DNA of 34,367 bases, taken from Gammaproteobacteria bacterium. Its GTDB lineage: Bacteria > Pseudomonadota > Gammaproteobacteria > Arenicellales > Poriferihabitantaceae. The stretch spans positions 1 to 34,367 of the forward strand of contig JAJEAV010000042.1 of assembly GCA_022822625.1 (NCBI GenBank), written 5' to 3'. Positions 27,069 to 34,367 of the stretch are shown here, piece by piece. Under the pieces are notes generated by a model, which saw only the letters and a program-made list of their open reading frames with translations, ran no database searches and was not told the DNA's origin. The position numbers and the translations under genes were made by a program. Each line of letters opens with the position of its first letter. Position 1 is the stretch's first letter.

Positions 27069-28238
27069 TCATAATCGATCCAGTGCTTGCTTAAGATCGG
27101 ATATTAGGTCCTCGGCAGATTCCAGACCAGTCGAAAGGCGAACCAGGCCATCCGTAATGCCTACCGACATTCGTTCTTCACGCGGCATGTCCGCATGCGT
27201 CATCGTCACGGAATGGGTAACCAGCGATTCGACAGAACCCAGATTTTCAGCAAGACTCCATAGTTGCAATGTATTCATCAACTGTTTGCCTGCTTCAACA
27301 CCACCTTTTACCTCAAACCAGAGCATGGATCCAAATCCACTTGCCTGACGAGTCGCCAGTTCCTTTTGAGGAAAGGAATCGAGGCCAGGGTAGCATACCC
27401 GCTCAACAGCATTATGCATGGCAAGAAAATCGGCAATACGAGCTGCATTCTCTGACTGAGCCCGGATTCGGGTACTTAACGTCTTACATCCTTGTAGTGT
27501 ATAGAATGCAACCATCGGAGTCATGTTGCTTCCCAGACAATTTCTCACGAACTTGATCGACTCAAGGAGGTCCTTGTTATTTGCAGTAATGGAGCCACCG
27601 ACACTGATATTGTGTCCTTCCATGAATTTCGTGGTTGAATGCAGGGATATGTCGGCACCGAGATCCAACGGCCTCTGAAAATATGGCGTCAGAAAAGTGT
27701 TATCGACAACATGAGGAATTTGTTTCTCACTGGCAATTTCTGAAACTGCTGCAATATCAGTAAGTTTAAGTGTCGGATTTGCTGGTGTTTCAGTAAAAAT
27801 CAGACGTGTTTCAGGGCGCAGCGCTTGAACAACATTGGCTGGGTCTGAAGTATCGACAAGACTGAAATCCACACCAAATCTGGATAATACCTGGGTCGAA
27901 AGTCGATGCGTGCCTCCATACACGACATCCGATAGAATGCAATGGTCACCATGATTCAAAAGAGCCATCATGGTAGCACTTGTTGCTGCCATTCCCGTTG
28001 CAAAACATGCACTGCCAATACCGTTTTCCAGAGAAGTGATTTTGTCTTCAAGTGCAGCTACCGTAGGGTTGCCTGAACGGCTGTAGGAATACCCCTTGTC
28101 CAAATACTGGTCTACAGATTCCTGGACATAGGTTGTGGTTTGATAAATCGGCGTCAGTATCGCACCGGTTGTCGGATCGGGTACTACGCCATCATGCACC
28201 TCCCGAGTCTGAAAACTATGCTTGGTTTTATCACTCAT
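27069..28238 (-). CDS. Cys/Met metabolism PLP enzyme (cystathionine gamma-synthase / gamma-lyase type)
   Basis: The 389-aa fold-type I PLP enzyme has PLP Lys204 in LHSTTKFMEGHN, the neighbouring-subunit phosphate Tyr-Arg in YSYSRSGNPTV, the cofactor-stacking Tyr in DVVYGGTHRL, PHVVDNTFLTPY with the pyridine-N Asp, and the C-terminal GSVESLVTHSVTMTH with LVRLSTGLE containing the substrate-carboxylate Arg. This is the MetB/CTH/MGL family. Synthase and lyase cannot be separated by motifs alone. It lies 109 bp downstream of gshA on the same strand, so a role supplying or removing cysteine for glutathione or methionine is plausible. Confidence 0.92.
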   Translation of the reverse strand: MSDKTKHSFQTREVHDGVVPDPTTGAILTPIYQTTTYVQESVDQYLDKGYSYSRSGNPTVAALEDKITSLENGIGSACFATGMAATSATMMALLNHGDHCILSDVVYGGTHRLSTQVLSRFGVDFSLVDTSDPANVVQALRPETRLIFTETPANPTLKLTDIAAVSEIASEKQIPHVVDNTFLTPYFQRPLDLGADISLHSTTKFMEGHNISVGGSITANNKDLLESIKFVRNCLGSNMTPMVAFYTLQGCKTLSTRIRAQSENAARIADFLAMHNAVERVCYPGLDSFPQKELATRQASGFGSMLWFEVKGGVEAGKQLMNTLQLWSLAENLGSVESLVTHSVTMTHADMPREERMSVGITDGLVRLSTGLESAEDLISDLKQALDRL

Positions 28239-28347
28239 ATTGAATTTTGTAATCGATCAGGCTAAGTGGAGAACATACGAAGGACATGAATCAAGGCAAA
28301 AGCCATCAATTGTTACACTTGATTCGTATTTGAAAGAATGCCAGAAA

Positions 28348-29961
28348 TTACTGCGAATTTCCACAACCACAAGTCGGCATGGGGGCATTTTGCCGATTGA
28401 AGTAGTCAATCAGGAAATCATCAAAACTCATTGAATCTGATGATTCTATATCCTTTTGTGCTTGATGTGAATTTTCAGACATCTGCTTGAATTTCCGCGA
28501 TGTTTCTTCGTCAAGTTGGGTGTTCTTGAAGTAGTGCTCGGACTCTTCAGCAAGATTCATTGCAAACTCAAAGAAACTTTCCTCATTGTTGATGACTTTC
28601 TCTGCAATCTGGCCGGACGGTGTCAAGTCAGAATCGTCAATCCTGAGTCTTTGCGCTTGAAGTGAAAGTCGATAGTTAATGCTGTCATCGAGTGCATCGA
28701 GCAGTTCTGCAAGGGGAGACAATGCATCCAGCAATTCATGCATTTGGTCATGAGAGTTTCTCTCGCCGTCTGCAAGCATGATACGGGCATCTGGATTGCG
28801 TCCATTCATGACCATTTCCTGTTGATTTCTACAGCTCATCTGGAATTCGGCATCATCCATCTCCGGACTGTCCAGCAATAAACAGGCCAGTAACAACAAG
28901 TCATAAAAACGGATGCATTCTGCATCGATGCCTATCGGTACAAACGGATTCAGATCAATATTGCGGATTTCAACATATTCGACCCCTCCAAGACATAATG
29001 CCCGAGACGGGCTTTGACCGGACCTTGCCACTCGCTTGGGGCGTATCGATGCATAAAATTCATTTTCGATCTGCAACAAGTTCGAATTCAATTGTCGGTA
29101 GTCCCCGTTGGTTTTGATGCCGATCCTCTCGTAGGGGGGGTATGAGGTTTGAATGGCATGCCGTAATGATCGAACAAACGACCCAACATTGTTGTAGTTG
29201 ATGCAAATGTCGTTTTGAGCTTCATTACTGTAACCGAGGTTACTCAGTCTCAGAGATGTGGCGTTTGGACCATAGAATGTATGGCGATGCAATGGTGTCA
29301 GGAAGTGCTCGCGATCATTCAGGAAGGTCTGACACACCGCAGGGGATGCGCCAAACAGATAAACCGTGGCCCATGATAGCCGATGATAGTTTCGAATCAG
29401 GCCAAAATACCGTGTCGACTTGTAGTCCCGGACAGTTTTACTGTCGTCCTGCTTTACGAGCGCATTCCAGAACTCTTCCGGCAAGGAAAAGTTGTAGTGG
29501 ATACCGGCTATCGTTTGCATGAGTGAACCATACCGATGATGCAGTCCTTCTCGATAGATCTCTTTCATGCGCGCAATATTGGAAGGTCCATATCGGGCAA
29601 TTGGAATCTTCTCTTCACTCTCAACAATGCACGGCATGCTATTGACCCACAGCTTCTCATTGCCAATATGTTGATAAGTGAAATGGTGGATATCGTGTAA
29701 CTCTTGCAAGAGCTCCGATATATTCGTATGAATGCCGGTCACGAATTCCAGCAAGGACTCAGAATAATCGGTCGTAATGGAACCGTGGGTAAGACTGGAT
29801 CCCAAAGCATGCGGGTGGGGTGTTAAAGCCAGTGTACCATCGGGGGTTACTCGGAGGCTTTCTTTTTCAATACCCCGGTTTATCTTCGATAGATGCTGAT
29901 CGAGTTCTTGACTAAGCAGGGAATCTACCGCTCTGTTCAGGCTGTCAGACAAAACAGACAT
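28348..29961 (-). CDS. gshA: Glutamate-cysteine ligase (class I), first step of glutathione synthesis
   Basis: The 537-aa protein matches gammaproteobacterial GshA (about 518): NRGIEKESLRVTPDGTLALTPHPHALGSSLTH at the N-terminus (ATP/Mg site), DYSESLLEFVTG, YGSLMQTIAGIHYNFSLP, LRLSNLGYSN and YVEIRNIDLNPF. It catalyses ATP-dependent joining of glutamate to cysteine in the cytosol. The tail, following FDDFLIDYFNRQ, ends in CGCGNSQ, an unusual Cys-rich extension. ATG 29961 is the start; the gene is divergent from dusA with 86 bp between them. Confidence 0.95.
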   Translation of the reverse strand: MSVLSDSLNRAVDSLLSQELDQHLSKINRGIEKESLRVTPDGTLALTPHPHALGSSLTHGSITTDYSESLLEFVTGIHTNISELLQELHDIHHFTYQHIGNEKLWVNSMPCIVESEEKIPIARYGPSNIARMKEIYREGLHHRYGSLMQTIAGIHYNFSLPEEFWNALVKQDDSKTVRDYKSTRYFGLIRNYHRLSWATVYLFGASPAVCQTFLNDREHFLTPLHRHTFYGPNATSLRLSNLGYSNEAQNDICINYNNVGSFVRSLRHAIQTSYPPYERIGIKTNGDYRQLNSNLLQIENEFYASIRPKRVARSGQSPSRALCLGGVEYVEIRNIDLNPFVPIGIDAECIRFYDLLLLACLLLDSPEMDDAEFQMSCRNQQEMVMNGRNPDARIMLADGERNSHDQMHELLDALSPLAELLDALDDSINYRLSLQAQRLRIDDSDLTPSGQIAEKVINNEESFFEFAMNLAEESEHYFKNTQLDEETSRKFKQMSENSHQAQKDIESSDSMSFDDFLIDYFNRQNAPMPTCGCGNSQ

Positions 29962-30047
29962 AATTTCAGTGGGTGTTCAATTGAATGTACAGGACGGTAG
30001 GGCAGGTTTGATACAATACCCTTTGCAAACCTAATGGCCCAGAACCT

Positions 30048-31037
30048 ATGGAAAAGACATTCGCTTTAGCTCCGATGATGTCGATCACGGATCGGCATTT
30101 CAGGGTATTGATGCGCCATATTTTCCCGAGGCTACAATTGTATACTGAAATGATCTCAACCGGTTCGATCATTCATGGCTCAAGACTTGATATGCTTGAC
30201 CTTGATCCAATTGAACATCCTGTTGGTGTTCAGTTTGGGGGCAGCAATCCCAATGAACTCGCTTTCTGTTCAAGGATTGCTCAGGAACGGGGATATGATG
30301 AGGTCAATCTGAATATCGGATGTCCCAGCGACCGTGTACAGAGTGCCCGTTTTGGTGCATGTCTAATGGCCGAACCCGGGTTGGTTGCCAACTGTGTAGA
30401 AGAAATCAAAAGTACTTCTGATTTGCCAGTCACCATCAAAACACGAATTGGTATTGATAAACACGATGATTACGAGTTTCTGGCAGATTTCATCATGAAA
30501 ACTTCTAATGCTGGCTGCAGTACATTTTTTATCCATGCCCGGAAAGCATGGTTGAAAGGTCTCAGCCCGCGTCAGAACCGAAGCGTTCCTCCCCTTGAGT
30601 ATGACAAGGTCTATAGGGTAAAAGAAGATTTTCCAAGCCTACATATCATCGTAAACGGGGGGATTCATACCGTGAGTGCGGTTGAATCACACCTCGAAAA
30701 GCTGGATGGTGTCATGATCGGCAGGGAGGCCAACCGTAATCCGTGGTTTATGAAGGAACTCAGCGATTATTATTTTGAAAACTCTCCTGAAAGTCCGGTA
30801 GCTAGCCGCGAAGCGATTGTACGGTCCTATATGCAATATATTGAAGAGCAATTAAGGCAGGGCGTTGCCCTGAAAACAATGGCACGGCATCTCATGGGGA
30901 TATATCATGGTCAAAAGGGGGCCCGGCACTGGCGTAGAATGTTGTGCGAGGATGGCCCCGTCTCGGATGCTGGACTGGAGGTTGTCGAATCTGCTCTTCA
31001 ACAGGTAACGGGAATGCAGACCTTCCAGTATTCATAA
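30048..31037 (+). CDS. dusA: tRNA-dihydrouridine synthase A
   Basis: The 329-aa flavoenzyme opens FALAPMMSITDRHFRVLMR, the DusA signature, followed by EMISTGSIIHG and VGVQFGGSNPNELAFCS. The catalytic Cys92 is in LNIGCPSDRVQSARFGACLM, and the FMN-phosphate segment is IIVNGGI with GVMIGREANRNPW. It reduces U20/U20a in the tRNA D-loop with FMN and NADPH. ATG 30048 begins right after a short leader. The 86-bp gap to divergent gshA carries a plausible -10, TACAAT, at 30012-30017. The sterol-desaturase gene follows after 44 bp. Confidence 0.95.
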   Translation: MEKTFALAPMMSITDRHFRVLMRHIFPRLQLYTEMISTGSIIHGSRLDMLDLDPIEHPVGVQFGGSNPNELAFCSRIAQERGYDEVNLNIGCPSDRVQSARFGACLMAEPGLVANCVEEIKSTSDLPVTIKTRIGIDKHDDYEFLADFIMKTSNAGCSTFFIHARKAWLKGLSPRQNRSVPPLEYDKVYRVKEDFPSLHIIVNGGIHTVSAVESHLEKLDGVMIGREANRNPWFMKELSDYYFENSPESPVASREAIVRSYMQYIEEQLRQGVALKTMARHLMGIYHGQKGARHWRRMLCEDGPVSDAGLEVVESALQQVTGMQTFQYS

Positions 31038-31081
31038 ACCATGGTTCTTTTTCTTGTTTCTATCCTGAAAACCGATTGATT

Positions 31082-31888
31082 ATGCTAGAAACATTATCAC
31101 TTGAAAATATCTTGAGGATATCAGCATTCACCCTGATTGCCGTAATCATGGTAGTTTGGGAATTGCTGTTTCCACGGCGTGGATCAAGCAGAAAACGGGT
31201 TCGATGGCCAGGCAATCTTGGGATTTTCCTGATCAATACAAGCATGCTTGTGCTCATGCCAATTACTGCGGTCGGCGCGGCTGTTTTTTCTATTCAGTAT
31301 CAGTTTGGGATCTTTTACTGGGTTGAGTTTGAATTCTGGCCCAAAGTCATACTCTGCATTCTGATACTGGACCTGCTGGTCTACTGGCAACACCGCATAT
31401 TTCACATGATCGAGCCATTTTGGCGAATCCATCGTATGCACCATACCGATACTGCCTTTGATTTCACGACTGCTCTCAGATTTCATCCAATCGAGATTTT
31501 CATTTCCATGCTGATCAAGGCAGCTGCAATTATTCTTCTGGGAGCTCCAGTCTTTGCGGTAATTGCCTTTGAAATTATTCTGAATGGATCAGCCATGTTC
31601 AACCATGGTAATATCAAGATACCCCTAACCATGGACAGGTTGCTCCGCTGGATAATCGTAACCCCGGATATGCATCGGATACATCACTCTATCGATCCGA
31701 AAGAGCACAACATGAATTATGGGTTTTTCCTGTCAGTCTGGGACCGGATCTTCGGGAGCTATCTGAATCAACCGCGACAGTCTCAAACGACAATGCCTAT
31801 CGGTCTTGAGATTTTCAATCAGGATAGTGAAGCAAGGGTGGACCGTTTGATTACCCAGCCTTTTCGAAAAAGCACCATTTCGCAATAA
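31082..31888 (+). CDS. Sterol desaturase / fatty acid hydroxylase superfamily membrane di-iron protein
   Basis: The start is ATG 31082 (268 aa); the open frame extends into dusA but conserved sequence begins here. Several hydrophobic helices surround the histidine-box set of the superfamily: HRIFH (104-108), HRMHH (117-121), a His in RFHPIE and NHG, and HRIHH (198-202). These bind a di-iron centre for O2-dependent hydroxylation or desaturation of a lipid in the inner membrane. Bacterial members act on sterol-like, hopanoid, carotenoid or fatty-acid substrates; none is indicated here. Three bases separate it from the next gene, so they are co-transcribed. Confidence 0.9.
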   Translation: MLETLSLENILRISAFTLIAVIMVVWELLFPRRGSSRKRVRWPGNLGIFLINTSMLVLMPITAVGAAVFSIQYQFGIFYWVEFEFWPKVILCILILDLLVYWQHRIFHMIEPFWRIHRMHHTDTAFDFTTALRFHPIEIFISMLIKAAAIILLGAPVFAVIAFEIILNGSAMFNHGNIKIPLTMDRLLRWIIVTPDMHRIHHSIDPKEHNMNYGFFLSVWDRIFGSYLNQPRQSQTTMPIGLEIFNQDSEARVDRLITQPFRKSTISQ

Positions 31889-31891
31889 GCC

Positions 31892-32170
31892 ATGCCGATT
31901 AATAGGGAATTACTGAACATACTGGTTTGTCCGGTTACCAAGCTCTCGGTTCGACTACTATCGAAATCGAATCTTCAGATTCTCAACCAGATGATCAGTG
32001 AGGGTGATTTGCAAAATGCGTCAGGGAAATGTGTCGACTCGCAATTCTCGCAAGCCCTGATTACGCAGAACAACACCATGATCTATCCGGTCAGGGACGG
32101 GATTCCTATCATGCTTGAGGATCAGGCCATACCGGTCAATCAGCTTGAGGGAAAAATCTCGCTTACCTGA
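31892..32170 (+). CDS. Trm112/YcaR-family small protein
   Basis: The 92-aa protein reads ELLNILVCPVTKLSV near its start and MIYPVRDGIPIMLEDQAIP near its end, the two conserved ends of the Trm112/UPF0434 family. Between them is a longer-than-usual insert (SNLQILNQMISEGDL and so on), as in some gammaproteobacterial members. Only one Cys of the classical CPxC pair is present (CPVTK) and the second pair is missing, so it probably does not bind zinc. Family members in other organisms act as partner or activator subunits of methyltransferases. It begins three bases after the hydroxylase stop. Confidence 0.85.
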   Translation: MPINRELLNILVCPVTKLSVRLLSKSNLQILNQMISEGDLQNASGKCVDSQFSQALITQNNTMIYPVRDGIPIMLEDQAIPVNQLEGKISLT

Positions 32171-32221
32171 TTTGCACAATCAGGTCATCGTTTGCTACCC
32201 GGGACCAGGCGAGCGAAACAT

Positions 32222-34363
32222 TCAGTTTCTTTTTCTGATTACCTTGAACTGCTTCTTCTTTCCACTGCGTTTGCCTCGCACACGGGCCTGGGAGTATTCG
32301 AGAAGCTGAATCTGGCAGCCAACTGCCTTGGGGTCGTCTTTCTTGCGAGACACATAGCTTCCATCAGGACACATTTCCCAGCTATCGACATGATCGTTCA
32401 TCAGGGTGTCAAGAATAAGTTTCAGTGATTCCTTCAGGGATTGTTTCTCAATAGGGGTTACGACTTCAACCCGGCTTTCCAGATTGCGCTTCATGATGTC
32501 GGCAGAACCGATGAAATACTCATGTTTGCCATTATCATGAAAGTAGAAAATTCGACTGTGCTCCAGGAATCGACCAACAATGCTGATCACGGTAATGTTT
32601 TCGGATAAATTGGCAACCTTTGGTCTCAAACGACAGGTATCCCGAACGATAAGGTCAATTTTGACGCCTGCAATGGATGCCTTGTAGAGATCCTTGACTA
32701 CATCCTTGTCTTCCAGTGCATTTGTTTTCATGCGAATAAGGCCGGTTTTGCCATTCTTGACATGCTCGATTTCAGTAGCAATTCGGCGTCTGAGCTCGTT
32801 CTTCAGGTCAATCGGTGCAATTACGATGTGCTTGAACTGGCGTTTTTTGATATGACCGGTAGTCAGGAAATTGAAAAGTTCGGTAGCATCCTCGCCAATC
32901 TCCCTGTCACAGGTCAGAAGCCCAAGGTCAGTATAGAGCTTGGCGGTCCCCCCATGGTAATTCCCAGTACCAATGTGGACATAACGCTGCAACTGGTTTT
33001 TTTCTCGTCGTATGACCAAAAGTACCTTGCTGTGGGTTTTGAACCCGACCACGCCGTAGGTCACATGAATTCCTGCCTCTTCGAGGTGCTCCGCCCAGGT
33101 AATGTTATTCGCTTCATCAAACTTTGCCTTTATCTCAACTACTACAGCGACCTGCTTACCGTTATTTGCAGCTTCAATCAAAAGATCGACAATACGGGTT
33201 TCGCGATCAGTTCTATACAGGGTCATCTTGATCGCTCTGACTGATTCATCGCGTGCCGCTTCGCCCAGAAATCGGACCACCGATCCTGAAAATGATTCAT
33301 ATGGATGCTGGAGTAATATCGCTCCTTCTTCTCGGATTTGATTGAAGATACTCCGTTGATTATCCTGTAGCCGATGGTGATTGACCGGTTGATGCGGGGG
33401 GTATCGCAAGCTTGCGATTGGCAGACTGGTGAGTTCAAACAGGTCTCTTCGAGCCAGTAAACCTTCGGTTTCGTACACATCCAGCTCCGAGTCAAGGCCC
33501 AGTAATTCGGTGAGCATGCCTTGTCGTTCAGGATTCATGCCCTTGTTGACCACCATACGAACGATTGGAGCAATTCTGCGATCTCTTAATTCCAGTTCAA
33601 TCATTGACAGAAGGTCGGCCGCTCCGGATTCCTGGCGTTCCGTACTGGCATTACGGGCAACGAAGAAGAAATCATATTCAAATTGACTTTCGCCGGGGAA
33701 CAGAAGGTCGAGGTTGTTGGCTATGATTTGCTCAAGTGGAACAAAACGATAGTCATCCACTTTGATGAAGCGTGGTACCCCGGTACCGACCGGCACCTTG
33801 ACCCTCGCAATGGCATTTTCATCGGAGGATTCGGCCGGAAATGTAACAACCAGATTTAACGACAGGTTGGAGATGAAGGGGAAGGGGTGTGCAGGATCAA
33901 AAATCTGAGGTGTTATCAGGGGGAACACATTATCGAGATAGTACTGCCTCAGCTTGCTTTGGCCTGTTTTCGGCAAATCCTGATAATTGATGATTGCAAT
34001 ATTTTGTTCCTTGAGTTCATTCGAGATGGATTCAAAAGCATCCTCCTGAAAGTCGGTCAACTCTTCAACCAGTTGTCTGCACTCCTGGATTTGCTGCAGT
34101 GGACTCCTTCCGTCATCCGTCAATTCGGACATGTCGGCCGCAACCTGCAACTTGAGTCCACCGATCCGCTTCATGAAAAACTCATCCATGTTGGACGCAA
34201 AAATCGCGATGAACTTGAGCCTCTCAAGCAGGGGATTGTCCTGATCTGTTGCCTCAAAAAGTACCCGCCGGTTAAACTCAAGCCAGGTCAGTTCCCGATT
34301 GAGATAGAGGCTTGGATCGTCCAGGTCTGGATGTGTTGTAATTTTTTTTGCGGGAGAGATCAT
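32222..34363 (-). CDS. ppk1: Polyphosphate kinase 1
   Basis: The 713-aa protein has the full PPK1 layout: LYLNRELTWLEFNRRVL at the N-terminus, FIAIFASNMDEFFMKRIGGL, the head domain, and two phospholipase-D-like catalytic domains. The phosphorylated His is predicted at 444 (GFKTHSKVLL) and the second essential His at 463 (YVHIGTGNYHGGTAKLYTDLG), nine residues offset from E. coli His435 and His454. It reversibly polymerises ATP gamma-phosphate into polyphosphate. The C-terminus is extended and very basic (RGKRSGKKKQFKVIRKRN). ATG 34363 lies four bases from the window edge; an upstream start cannot be excluded, but length is already normal. It is convergent with the Trm112-like gene. Confidence 0.95.
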   Translation of the reverse strand: MISPAKKITTHPDLDDPSLYLNRELTWLEFNRRVLFEATDQDNPLLERLKFIAIFASNMDEFFMKRIGGLKLQVAADMSELTDDGRSPLQQIQECRQLVEELTDFQEDAFESISNELKEQNIAIINYQDLPKTGQSKLRQYYLDNVFPLITPQIFDPAHPFPFISNLSLNLVVTFPAESSDENAIARVKVPVGTGVPRFIKVDDYRFVPLEQIIANNLDLLFPGESQFEYDFFFVARNASTERQESGAADLLSMIELELRDRRIAPIVRMVVNKGMNPERQGMLTELLGLDSELDVYETEGLLARRDLFELTSLPIASLRYPPHQPVNHHRLQDNQRSIFNQIREEGAILLQHPYESFSGSVVRFLGEAARDESVRAIKMTLYRTDRETRIVDLLIEAANNGKQVAVVVEIKAKFDEANNITWAEHLEEAGIHVTYGVVGFKTHSKVLLVIRREKNQLQRYVHIGTGNYHGGTAKLYTDLGLLTCDREIGEDATELFNFLTTGHIKKRQFKHIVIAPIDLKNELRRRIATEIEHVKNGKTGLIRMKTNALEDKDVVKDLYKASIAGVKIDLIVRDTCRLRPKVANLSENITVISIVGRFLEHSRIFYFHDNGKHEYFIGSADIMKRNLESRVEVVTPIEKQSLKESLKLILDTLMNDHVDSWEMCPDGSYVSRKKDDPKAVGCQIQLLEYSQARVRGKRSGKKKQFKVIRKRN

Positions 34364-34367
34364 AATG

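Overview
The window looks like chromosomal sequence from a heterotrophic gammaproteobacterium, probably marine or host-associated. The lineage call rests on the class-I gshA, dusA and ppk1 proteins and the Trm112-type small protein. The lifestyle call rests on high-affinity uptake systems (LIV-type ABC and TRAP) and organosulfur enzymes. Both are inferences from protein resemblance, not from a phylogeny. Most of the window has moderate GC. The first ~1.6 kb is visibly GC-richer and holds the end of an AAA-ATPase/PD-(D/E)XK-type gene and a decayed, internally deleted IS1380-family element.

Layout. (1) 1-1614: gene tail and IS remnant. (2) 1705-2340: a YfcG-like glutathione transferase. (3) 2378-6248, minus strand: an acyl-CoA module of an AMACR-type family III CoA-transferase/racemase, a small membrane protein, an ACAD11-like acyl-CoA dehydrogenase and an aminoglycoside-phosphotransferase-fold kinase overlapping it by 8 bp. 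The last two together resemble the 4-hydroxyacyl-CoA kinase/dehydrogenase systems (LvaA/LvaC, ACAD10/11). (4) 6662-7768: a beta-decarboxylating dehydrogenase. (5) 7826-10753, minus: a thiol dioxygenase followed after 24 bp by a BisC-like molybdenum S/N-oxide reductase, with a divergent luciferase-like monooxygenase at 10878-11915. (6) 12030-17976, minus: livK-livG-livF-livH-livM followed by an isocitrate-lyase/PEP-mutase-family enzyme. (7) 18476-24935, plus: TRAP dctP-dctQ-dctM, an HpsN-type (HisD-fold) dehydrogenase, an SDR and a zinc alcohol dehydrogenase. This gene set matches the 2,3-dihydroxypropane-1-sulfonate (DHPS) cassette hpsKLM-hpsN-hpsO/P. (8) 25027-26124, minus: an SDR preceded by a tRNA-Arg(CCU) gene interrupted by a 216-nt group I intron. 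(9) 26478-34363: housekeeping and sulfur-amino-acid genes: a DoxX-like membrane protein, a Cys/Met PLP enzyme, gshA, dusA, a sterol-desaturase-family protein, a Trm112-like protein and ppk1.

How it fits together. Regions 5-7 and 9 share a sulfur theme: DHPS uptake and oxidation towards sulfolactate, thiol oxidation, S-oxide reduction, glutathione and cystathionine chemistry. No C-S lyase (SuyAB, CuyA, Xsc) is in the window, so the DHPS route must be completed elsewhere or end at an unusual step. The most striking single feature is the intron-containing tRNA. Its halves join to a perfect 77-nt cloverleaf, and the intron core contains sequence closely resembling, as I recall it, the Azoarcus tRNA-Ile group IC3 ribozyme. 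The splice guide appears to pair with the anticodon itself.
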